NCBI GenBank assembly: GCA_022701275.1
Contig: CP031740.1
Coordinates: 1,127,001-1,191,000, forward strand
DNA: 64,000 nt
Direction of reading: 5' to 3'
Source: Microcoleus vaginatus PCC 9802
GTDB taxonomy: Bacteria > Cyanobacteriota > Cyanobacteriia > Cyanobacteriales > Microcoleaceae
Positions 49,201 to 56,483 of the stretch are shown here, in pieces. A program made the translations under genes and the position numbers. The stretch's first letter is position 1; each line of letters starts with the position of its first letter. Under the pieces are notes generated by a model, which did not search any database, was not told the origin of the DNA, and saw nothing but the letters and a program-made list of their open reading frames with translations.

Positions 49201-50911
49201 CCTCGAAAATTACGTCGTTCATGGCAGCGAACAAAGCTCGAAGTTCCGCTTCAGAAGCTTGCAGGGCGATTTCAGCTTGTTTGCGATCGCTAATGTCGCG
49301 CCCCACTCCTTGACACTCAATCAAGCTGCCCGTACTGTCAAAAATCGCCCGATTCGTCCACTGCTGCCAGCGAGTTTCCCCTGTTTCGAGAACGACGCGG
49401 TGTTCACAGCTAACGACGGGGTTTTCTAGGCTTAGAGAACTGAAACTGCGGCTGATAATTTCTTGGTCTTCGGCCGGCATTAAGGGCATAAAAGTATGGC
49501 CCTCCAAATCCGATCGCGATTTATTGAAATAGCGGCAGTAGACATCGTTGACAAAAGTCAAAATTCCGCTCGGCAAGAAACGGCAAATCAGTTCGGTTTG
49601 GTCTTCAATAATTGCCCGATAGCGAGATTCGCTCTCAAGCAGCGCGGCTTCTGCTAAGACGCGATCGCTAATATCCGTCCCGATACAAAGCAGTCCTGCC
49701 AAATTTCCCTTCGCATCTAGTAAAGCTTTATTTGTCCACGCTATCCACACCCTTTCCCCATTGCTGCGGATGTTTTCATTTTCGTTTTGGAAGTATTTTT
49801 CCGGCTGTGTCAAACAGCCTCGAATCATTGCCGCCAGGTCACTTTCGGATAAATCTGTTTTCGGTATAATTGTGCCGATCGCACTTTTGCCCATGATTTC
49901 TGCTTCTGAATACCCGAAAAAAGTTTCAGCAAACTCGTTAAAAAAAGTAATCTTGCCTTCACTATCTAACTGCACAATCATGCTGTTAGCATTCTCAACT
50001 AATTGCCGATACTTAATTTCGCTGGAACGCAGTTTCGCACGACCGTACACCCAGCTAAAAACCGCCACCCCGCTGAAAACAGCCAGCAAGCCACCTCCAA
50101 AAACCAGCCAGCCCCGAAACGGCGAATTCGCAGACCATCCTCCCGCCGGAATTGCTGCCAACTGCCAGGAACCGTTGGGCAAAGTCACTTCCAGCATCAC
50201 GGGATTGTGCTGAAAAATTGACCCGTCACCGAAAAACACTGGGCCGGATGCTCCAGTCCCGTCTTTGCCCCGCAGAGCGTATTGCAGCTTTGCTGAGGAG
50301 TCGTTGAGTCCTGCTTCCTCCATCAGGGAATTTTTGTCGATGATCAGGCCTGTCAAGCCCCAGTAAACTCCTGTTTCGGGCTCGGCACCGGAGGGTGTGA
50401 GAAAAATGGGCGATCGGCTGATGAACGTCTCGTCCCCCTCCAATAATTTCACTGGCCCGGCTAGCAAAGTTTTTCTGGTGTTGATGACCTCTTGGACCAT
50501 TTGCCGCTGTTCGGGTAGCGCCGTCAAGTCAACCCCGATCACCGTTTCATTTCCCTCCCGTGGATAAATGTAAGCGACCGTCGTGCCTTTAACTAAAGTG
50601 ATGGCGCGAATGCCCGGTTGCTGTGCCACCAGAATTCTCGCCGTCGCTGCAAACTCGGCTTCGGTGATGTTGGGGTTGTTGGAAAGGTAAGCCCCCAAAC
50701 CCCGCATCAAAAACAGGCGGGAATTCAAAGAGCCTTCTAGCTTAGAACGGACTGTGCTGAGGCGATCGATGGTGCTAGCGCGGTTGTATTGAAAAAACCG
50801 CCGCTGTTCCGATCGATCTAAAATGCCAACTCCGACCAAAATTGCTATTGATGCCGAAATAGCTGCTAAATACGGTGAAATTTGGAATTTTTTAACCTTA
50901 AAGTATTCCAT
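46253..50911 (-). CDS. CHASE/multi-PAS/GAF sensor histidine kinase
   Basis: 1552 residues from the ATG at 50911; a 34-residue upstream extension is unlikely. Approximate order: membrane helix 12-30, periplasmic CHASE domain 45-245, helix 272-292, PAS 300-425, PAS 440-565, PAS 575-690, GAF 700-860 (contains the SCGTAAFTRQQVIVTDIASD motif), PAS 885-1010, PAS 1015-1135, PAS 1145-1270, coiled coil, HisKA 1300-1375 with phosphorylated His in [14 protein letters not shown], and HATPase to the end (DNGTGIPE, GKGTGLGMSI). No receiver domain. It is not clear which ligand is bound: CHASE domains sense small molecules outside the membrane, GAF/PAS often cofactors or light. No cognate regulator is adjacent, but REC proteins lie 2-5 kb away beyond tldD. 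Confidence 0.94.
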   Translation of the reverse strand: MEYFKVKKFQISPYLAAISASIAILVGVGILDRSEQRRFFQYNRASTIDRLSTVRSKLEGSLNSRLFLMRGLGAYLSNNPNITEAEFAATARILVAQQPGIRAITLVKGTTVAYIYPREGNETVIGVDLTALPEQRQMVQEVINTRKTLLAGPVKLLEGDETFISRSPIFLTPSGAEPETGVYWGLTGLIIDKNSLMEEAGLNDSSAKLQYALRGKDGTGASGPVFFGDGSIFQHNPVMLEVTLPNGSWQLAAIPAGGWSANSPFRGWLVFGGGLLAVFSGVAVFSWVYGRAKLRSSEIKYRQLVENANSMIVQLDSEGKITFFNEFAETFFGYSEAEIMGKSAIGTIIPKTDLSESDLAAMIRGCLTQPEKYFQNENENIRSNGERVWIAWTNKALLDAKGNLAGLLCIGTDISDRVLAEAALLESESRYRAIIEDQTELICRFLPSGILTFVNDVYCRYFNKSRSDLEGHTFMPLMPAEDQEIISRSFSSLSLENPVVSCEHRVVLETGETRWQQWTNRAIFDSTGSLIECQGVGRDISDRKQAEIALQASEAELRALFAAMNDVIFEVDLEGRCLKIAPTNPQLLYKPSAELADKKISELFDPEKGEFFLEQIRTALATNQTCTFEYNLEIASVQKWFAATISPMKKNTALWVARDITERKQAESWLTGQKQILEMIAKGASLGDTLNTLVEIIEQQSRDIIGSILLLAPDGKHLLHGAAPNLPDSYNAAIHGRAIGPDVGSCGTAAFTRQQVIVTDIASDPLWENYRDLALSFGLRACLSTPIFSSQGQVLGTFGMYYSQPCYPKFFDLQLIEAANNLAGIAIERNQAEESLQQLNQELENRVQQRTAQLMQTEERWQLALKGNNDGIWDWDLQTGELFVSERFKEITGYEDSDISDYNNKWNTSLHPDDLAISQQLLQEHLERKTPHYITEYRLWCYNSAYKWILSRGQALWDASGKAVRMVGSITDITEPKQAEEALRESEARYQKLSANLPGIIYQFLLCPDGSFCFHYISAACRELFELEPEDVLQNAALVTDLIHPEDRQNYEESGAISAQTLQPWQWQGRIVLPSGKIRWLQIMSRPEAKENGDILWDGIAVDVTDRKQAELALQESQQFIQKVASATPGILYLYDLEEQRNIYTNTSMFALLGYTSDEITAMDSSLIPQLIHPEDLHKIMKHFASFGGIEDGETREIEYRIRAANGQFLWLQSRDTIFSRNSDGQAKVIIGVSQDITTRKQAEEALRQSEAREREKARDLESAILELRSTQTQLIQTEKMSSLGQLVAGIAHEINNPVNFIYANIDYLNQYTKQLLDLVSLYEHEYPEPNSKIVARIQEIDLDFMAEDLRKVVGSMQVGTERIRQIVLSLRNFSRLDESAMKPVNIHVGIESTLLILQHRLKSRDSRPEIEVIKEFGKLPLVECYASQLNQVFMNIIANGIDAIEERYHQLSVPQSETKSGRIAISTGVTPQNTVRVEISDNGTGIPEGIVERIFNPFFTTKAVGKGTGLGMSIAHSIVVEKHKGKIECISSIGCGTTFKIEIPIDKVYKQ

Positions 50912-51427
50912 CTGCCGGGGGTTAAGGTATTTTTTTACGTCTTTAGATAGATTTAGTTTAGTTTGATTTCTCTCGCCAAAGGCAAGCTTTCGGGGATACC
51001 GGGCTTTTGGCAAGCGGGCGCGAGTTTTTTCTGTTCTAGGAGGCCCGTCGAACGTCGGCGATCTGTAAACCTCTAATCATCACTTCTCTGGACAAAGTTT
51101 TAAATCTCAAATCGACTGACCGAAAGTAATGTGGTCATAAGCCCCCGGATTCATTCCTCCGCAGACTCAGGACGGAGACTTTAAAAACCTCCCCATCCTT
51201 CCTAACAAGCCCCCGGATTCATTCGCAGGCTCAGGACGGGATCAATCTAAAATCTAAAATCTAAAATCTAAAATTGGTTGACTCGTCATTTATCGGGTAG
51301 GGCGCGCCATGCTCCCGCACCACAGCGGTGGGGGAGCGCGCACCCGAAAGACGGAAGTTATTAGCTAAAATAAGGTTAGCAATAATTTTTTTCAGCGCTA
51401 CGGCTAATCATTCATAGGGGCAATTTG
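50912..51427. other. 516-bp divergent gap with several repeats
   Basis: Between the histidine kinase and tldD. Two copies of AAGCCCCCGGATTCATTC followed by CGCAG(A/G)CTCAGGACGG lie at 51139-51175 and 51207-51239. TCTAAAATC repeats span 51244-51272. A GC-rich hairpin (GCGCGCC...GCTCCCGCAC / GTGGGGGAGCGCGC, 51301-51341) precedes tldD by about 90 bp. No gene. Confidence 0.6.
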
Positions 51428-52795
51428 ATGCAAGAACAGTTGATGGAAGCGATCGCACCTTACCGCGATCGCGTAGATTATCTAGAAGTTCGCCTCGAAC
51501 AAAGCGAGTCAACTGCGATTAGTTTTCGCGGCCCTCAGTTAGATGCTGTCAACCGCAGTTTTAGTCTCGCCGGCGGCATCCGCGCCTGTCACAAAGGCGG
51601 CTGGAGTTTTGTAACTTTTAACGGTTTAGCAGAGTTAAAAAACCGCATTGAAGAAGCTGTAGTGCAGTCTCGTTTGGTTGGCAGCGAAAAAACTCTACTA
51701 GCAGATGTCACCCCGATTCAAGATTATGTAGCGGTGGAATTGGGCCGCGACCCGCGCTCTATTACTCTAGGCGAAAAGCGGAAATTGCTCGAATCTTACA
51801 ATCAGTTGCTGTTAGATTATGACCCGCGAATTCAGACGACAATGGCAGGTTATAGCGACAGATTTGGGATTACTTATTTTGTGAATTCTCAAGGTACTTG
51901 CATCGCTCAAGAGCGCTTGGATGTGACCGGGCGTTTCGGAGCGATCGCCCGCGGGGAGGGCGGTGTCGTCCGCCAAGGGTTTGAGTCGATTCACTCGCGA
52001 TCGGATTACGATGTATTGACAAATATTGAAGATCGTGTTAAAAGTGCTGCCGTTCGAGCTGTGGGCCAACTAGAGGCAAAATCGGTGAAAGGCGGTCAGT
52101 ATCCGGTGATTTTAGACCCTTATTTGTCGGGGGTATTTATTCACGAAGCTTTCGGTCATTTGTCGGAAGCTGACGGGATTTACGAAAACCCGAAAATGCA
52201 GGAATTGCTGACTTTGGGTAAGCCTGTGGCGATCGAACAATTGAATGTAATAGACGACGCAACTGTGCCGGGATTGCCGGGAACTTTGAAATACGACGAC
52301 GAAGGCGTGCCGGCTCAGTGCAAGCATTTAATTAAAAATGGAGTTTTAGCGGCTCGGATGCACAATCGCGAGACTGCGGGCAAAATGGGCGAAAGTCCGA
52401 CGGGAAATGCCCGGGCTCTGAGCGCTACTTTTATGCCTTTGGTGCGGATGACTAATACTGCGATCGAGTCTGGGGAACATTCTTTTGACGAAATGGTTGC
52501 CGACATTGAGGAAGGAGTGTATGCAGTACGGATGTTGGGAGGACAAACCAACGGCGAAATGTTTACCTTTGCCGCGGCTCAAGGGTTCATGATTCGCGAC
52601 GGCAAATTGGCCGAACCGGTCAGCGATGTCACTTTAAGTGGCAATGTATTTCAGACGTTAAAGGATATTGAGTCGATAGGAAATGACTCGGTTTATGCCT
52701 ACGGCGGTTGCGGTAAAGGCGGCCAGAGCGGTCTACCCGTAAGCGTCGGCGGCCCCCATTTGCGGATTAAAAATGTCGTCGTCGGAGGAAGATAA
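51428..52795 (+). CDS. tldD: TldD metalloprotease
   Basis: 455 residues from the ATG at 51428, with AGGGG upstream. TldD, usually with TldE/PmbA, trims unfolded or microcin-like peptides. The metal site is the HEAFGH (HExxxH) in VFIHEAFGHLSEADG, near residue 240, with further ligands toward the C-terminus (NVFQTLKDIESIG and CGKGGQSGLPV are family marks). The N-terminal strand has YLEVRLEQSESTAISFRG. The partner tldE does not follow; the next 250 bp end in a hairpin, so it is encoded elsewhere or lost. Confidence 0.96.
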   Translation: MQEQLMEAIAPYRDRVDYLEVRLEQSESTAISFRGPQLDAVNRSFSLAGGIRACHKGGWSFVTFNGLAELKNRIEEAVVQSRLVGSEKTLLADVTPIQDYVAVELGRDPRSITLGEKRKLLESYNQLLLDYDPRIQTTMAGYSDRFGITYFVNSQGTCIAQERLDVTGRFGAIARGEGGVVRQGFESIHSRSDYDVLTNIEDRVKSAAVRAVGQLEAKSVKGGQYPVILDPYLSGVFIHEAFGHLSEADGIYENPKMQELLTLGKPVAIEQLNVIDDATVPGLPGTLKYDDEGVPAQCKHLIKNGVLAARMHNRETAGKMGESPTGNARALSATFMPLVRMTNTAIESGEHSFDEMVADIEEGVYAVRMLGGQTNGEMFTFAAAQGFMIRDGKLAEPVSDVTLSGNVFQTLKDIESIGNDSVYAYGGCGKGGQSGLPVSVGGPHLRIKNVVVGGR

Positions 52796-52839
52796 TCCTT
52801 AGTCATTAGTCATTAATTATTAGTTCAAAACTTACGCAA

Positions 52840-52883
52840 CTGGCAGAGGGTGAAGGCGTGCTTACGCCCTCACCCTCTGCCAG
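52840..52883. terminator. 20-bp hairpin between convergent genes
   Basis: CTGGCAGAGGGTGAAGGCGT (52840-52859) pairs with ACGCCCTCACCCTCTGCCAG (52864-52883), 19 of 20 positions, with a 4-base loop. There is no T-run. It follows ACTTACGCAAC, a MITE-end-like sequence, so it may be a mobile hairpin that also stops tldD transcription. Confidence 0.55.
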
Positions 52884-53050
52884 TCCGGGGCACTGACAAG
52901 TTGACAAACCACTCACAATCTACCTACTATTGAGGGCTTCAGCTAGGTCGTTCGGTGTTTGCGAGACTTCAGAAATTACAGAGAAAGTGGGGAAGTGCGA
53001 TCGCGATTAGAGACTTTACCCGACTTTGCTGATTTTTTGTTTAATTCCCC

Positions 53051-54445
53051 TTAAGTTGCCTTCATCTCTATCCGATTATTCTGCCTAATCGGAATCTCAA
53101 TCACAAATTCTGCACCTTGATCTGGCTGCGAAAAACACTTCAAATCTCCGCCGTGCTTCTCCACCACAATCTGATAGCTGATCGATAATCCCAAGCCAGT
53201 GCCCTCACCCAGAGGTTTAGTTGTAAAAAAAGGATTAAACAGCCGATTTATTATATCGCTTGTCATCCCCGGCCCATTATCTTTAAAACTGATTCTTACC
53301 CACTCGCGATTCAGGATAGAAGTAGCAATCGTAATCGTCCTAGGCTCGTTTTTAATTTGCTCCGGGCTGCCTTTTTTATCATAGTGATTCAAGGCATAAA
53401 TGCCATTGCTCAGGAGGTTCATAAATACCTGATTCAACTGACAGGCATAACATTCTATTTGTGGCAAATCTCCGTATTCTTTAATAACTTTAATAGACGA
53501 AGAATTCAGCTTAGCCTTGAGCTGACTCTGCAAAATTACTAGAGAGCTATCGATTCCCTCATGAATATTAACGGGTTTCATCTCAGCTTCGTCGAGGCGC
53601 GAGAAGTTCCGCAACGTTAGCACAATCTGACGGATACGTTCTGCCCCCAATTGCATCGAAGACAGCATTTTAGGCATATCCTCTTTGATAAATTCCAGCT
53701 CTATTTTCTCAATTAAAGCTTCGATTTCAGGGTATTTATGGGCATCGTGCTCCTGGTAAAGCGTGATTAAACTCAATAGCTGATGAGTGTAATCATTGAC
53801 ATAATTTAAGTTGCCATAGATGAAGTTAACAGGATTATTAATTTCGTGGGCAATCCCGGAAATTAGTTGTCCTAAGCTAGACATTTTCTCAGTCTGAATA
53901 AGCTGAGATTGGGTGCGCTGTAAATTTTGCAGTGCCCGTTCTAGTTGGATGGCTTTTTCTCGCTCTCGCGCTTCCGATTGCCGCAATTTCTCCTCTCTTT
54001 CTTGGCGGGAGCGCTCGTTTTCCTTTAGCTGCTGCACATGACATAAAGTTTTGTTAATGGTAATTTCTAAATCCTGAAAATTTATAGGCTTAATCAAAAA
54101 GTCAAAGGCCCCGCCATTCATCGCCTTTCTGATATTCCCCAAGTCGCCATAAGCAGATATAACTACTGTTTTGACCATAATAGTAACGAGCTCGTTAAGT
54201 TTCGCTAGCAAAGCCATACCATCCATGACTGGCATATTAATGTCTGTCAGGATAATATCTATATCCGGCTGCTCTCGCAACGTTGAAAGCGCTTCTACGC
54301 CATTGTGTGCAAAAAAAACTTGGTATTCTCCTGTGCGGATCTTTTGTCTAAATTTCTGGCAAATTAAAGATTCTAAATCTGGCTCGTCATCCACAAATAA
54401 TATTTTGGCTGACATATTGCGAGCTATTTCGGTCGTAGGCGACAT
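53051..54445 (-). CDS. Receiver-histidine kinase (REC-HK), copy A
   Basis: 464 residues from the ATG at 54445, with AGGGG 8-10 bases upstream. An N-terminal receiver ([15 protein letters not shown], phospho-Asp in [14 protein letters not shown], Lys in DFLIKPINF) comes first; then a coiled coil, HisKA ([17 protein letters not shown]) and HATPase ([20 protein letters not shown]). No membrane segment, so it is a cytoplasmic kinase whose activity is likely set by phosphorylation of its own receiver. Paralogue of copy B 158 bp upstream, transcribed the same way. A relay from copy B, the PAS kinase or the permease-kinases is plausible. Confidence 0.94.
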   Translation of the reverse strand: MSPTTEIARNMSAKILFVDDEPDLESLICQKFRQKIRTGEYQVFFAHNGVEALSTLREQPDIDIILTDINMPVMDGMALLAKLNELVTIMVKTVVISAYGDLGNIRKAMNGGAFDFLIKPINFQDLEITINKTLCHVQQLKENERSRQEREEKLRQSEAREREKAIQLERALQNLQRTQSQLIQTEKMSSLGQLISGIAHEINNPVNFIYGNLNYVNDYTHQLLSLITLYQEHDAHKYPEIEALIEKIELEFIKEDMPKMLSSMQLGAERIRQIVLTLRNFSRLDEAEMKPVNIHEGIDSSLVILQSQLKAKLNSSSIKVIKEYGDLPQIECYACQLNQVFMNLLSNGIYALNHYDKKGSPEQIKNEPRTITIATSILNREWVRISFKDNGPGMTSDIINRLFNPFFTTKPLGEGTGLGLSISYQIVVEKHGGDLKCFSQPDQGAEFVIEIPIRQNNRIEMKAT

Positions 54446-54602
54446 TTTGTTGACCCCTGGGGTTCATTAACTTATTCGACGAGTAATTTTTATCTACTTT
54501 ACGTCCTATTATAGATGATTTCAGGAGTAATGAAAAGGCTGATTTCTACAATGGCAAACCCGATGGCTGGAATTGGCTCTGAGTTTGGTAAAAGTCGATG
54601 GA

Positions 54603-55937
54603 TTAGCTAAGGTTGAGTGTCGCCCTCGTTTGTCTGATTGGAATTTCAATCCATAACTCTGTTCCCTGCCCCACCTCTGAAAAACAGTTCAATGCGCCTC
54701 CATGCTTCTCATGTACTATTTGGTAGCTTATATAGAGACCCAAACCAGTACCCTCACCTACAGGCTTAGTAGTAAAAAATGGTTCAAAAATACGGTCTTT
54801 CACCTCTGCCGTTATTCCCGGCCCATTGTCCCGAATTTGAATGACGACACGGGATTTTTCCTCTAGCAGAAAAGTGCGAATAGTAATGGTGAGGGGGCAA
54901 GCGAGGATGTCATCTAGTGACCGGTGTTTGTTGTACTCATTTAAAGCATCAATCGCATTAGAAAGGATGTTGATAAACACCTGGTTGAGTTCTCCAGCAT
55001 AGCATTCCACTAAAGGCAGATTGCTGTACTCCTCGATCACTTGAATCTCTGGACGCGCTGCCCTTGCTTGAAATCGATTATGCAAAATCAGCAGGCTGCT
55101 TTTTATCCCCTCGTGAATGTCAACCGACTTTATGTTAGCTTCATCCAGTCTTGAGAAGTTACGCAAAGACAAAATAATCTTCTGAATGCGGTCAACACCC
55201 CCTTTCATCGACACCATAATTTGAGGTAAATCTACTATTATAAATTCCAAATCTATGGCTTCGATTTCAGCTTGAATCTCAGAATTGGGAGGGGCGTACT
55301 GCTGATAGAGATGCAGCAGGTGCAGTAGGTCTTGAATATAATCACTGACGTGGCTGATATTGCCGTAGATAAAGTTGACGGGGTTGTTGATTTCATGGGC
55401 AATCCCCGCAACCACTTGACCCAAAGAAGACATTTTTGCAGTCTGAATCAGTTGAGCTTGGGTCTTTTTTAGGTCTTGCATACAGTTCTGTAAATGCTGA
55501 GCTTCTTCTCTAGCGCGAGCTTCTGACTCCCGCAAGCGCTGATTTTCTTTTACCTGTTGCACCTCGCGCAGCGTTTTGTTGAGGGTAATTTCTAGATCCT
55601 GAAAATCTATAGGCTTGGTTAGAAAGTCAAAAGCACCGAAGTTCATCGCATTTCTTATATTTTTCATGTCGCCATAGGCTGATATAACTATTGTTTTGAA
55701 AGCCAGGTTTATCTGATTAAGTTTAGAGAGTAAAGTCAGGCCATCCATTTCAGGCATATTAAGATCGGTCACTATTATATCTATATCCGGATGTTGTTTC
55801 ACTTTTTCCAGCGCTTGTACGCCATTGTGGGCAAAAAAAAGCTGCCATTTTTCGGCGCGGATTTTTTTTCTAAATCTCTGGGAAATTAGAGATTCTAAAT
55901 CGGGTTCATCATCCACAAATAGTATTTTTGCTGACAT
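54603..55937 (-). CDS. Receiver-histidine kinase (REC-HK), copy B
   Basis: 444 residues from ATG. Same architecture as copy A: receiver with [15 protein letters not shown] and [15 protein letters not shown], coiled coil [21 protein letters not shown], His[19 protein letters not shown], and HATPase [10 protein letters not shown] and [10 protein letters not shown]. The two proteins share most conserved residues but differ throughout, so the duplication is not recent. The single-domain regulator at 56090-56461 is transcribed toward it and resembles its receiver. Confidence 0.94.
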   Translation of the reverse strand: MSAKILFVDDEPDLESLISQRFRKKIRAEKWQLFFAHNGVQALEKVKQHPDIDIIVTDLNMPEMDGLTLLSKLNQINLAFKTIVISAYGDMKNIRNAMNFGAFDFLTKPIDFQDLEITLNKTLREVQQVKENQRLRESEARAREEAQHLQNCMQDLKKTQAQLIQTAKMSSLGQVVAGIAHEINNPVNFIYGNISHVSDYIQDLLHLLHLYQQYAPPNSEIQAEIEAIDLEFIIVDLPQIMVSMKGGVDRIQKIILSLRNFSRLDEANIKSVDIHEGIKSSLLILHNRFQARAARPEIQVIEEYSNLPLVECYAGELNQVFINILSNAIDALNEYNKHRSLDDILACPLTITIRTFLLEEKSRVVIQIRDNGPGITAEVKDRIFEPFFTTKPVGEGTGLGLYISYQIVHEKHGGALNCFSEVGQGTELWIEIPIRQTRATLNLS

Positions 55938-56089
55938 ATTAATTTTTCAGGGACTCTTAAAAGTCATAAAAATTTAGCGTTCCATAAGGACAGAAGTAAA
56001 ATGCAATTGAGCACTTTTAACTCGACTGAGGTACTGCTTTCAATTACCAATTACCCATTAGCAATTACTAAATATGTTTCCTTGTGAAT

Positions 56090-56461
56090 TTACTCCAAGT
56101 TGAGTATTTTATTTTTGAGTGTATCAAAATTAACAGGCTTAGTAATATAGTCATCAGCTCCATAAGCCATTGCGGTTTGGTAATTTCTATCATCTCCATA
56201 AGCCGTAATCATAAAAACTTTTAAATCGGGAAACTTTTCTTTGAGAATCCTGAGTAGTTCGAGTCCATTCATTCCTGGCATATTAATATCCGATAAAATC
56301 AAGACAATAGACGCTTCAGCCTGGTTTTCTAAGTAGTTCAAAGCTGCCTCTGCAGACAGGCAAAAATGAAATTGAATTTGCCCGGCTTTGATTTCTTTCC
56401 TAAATTTCTGCTTGAACAGTGACTGAATATCTTCCTCGTCGTCTACCACCATTACTTTCAT
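56090..56461 (-). CDS. Single-domain response regulator
   Basis: 123 residues, a receiver and nothing else. MKVMVVDDEEDIQSLF holds the metal-binding acidic pair, the phospho-Asp is Asp58 in LSDINMPGMNG, with the Thr in MITAYGDD and Lys in DYITKPVNF. No output domain, so it acts as a CheY-like shuttle. ATG with GGAG 10 bases upstream. The gap to the permease-kinase gene upstream is 22 bp, so they form one transcript. Its 5' end is repeated as stubs at 59458-59556 and 62743-62805. Confidence 0.95.
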   Translation of the reverse strand: MKVMVVDDEEDIQSLFKQKFRKEIKAGQIQFHFCLSAEAALNYLENQAEASIVLILSDINMPGMNGLELLRILKEKFPDLKVFMITAYGDDRNYQTAMAYGADDYITKPVNFDTLKNKILNLE

Positions 56462-56483
56462 TTTTTTTACTCCTTAACTTTCG

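Noticed and set aside
53051-54445. Ordinary hybrid kinase with C-terminal receiver
   Set aside because: The receiver is at the N-terminus, in front of the HisKA domain, in both paralogues.
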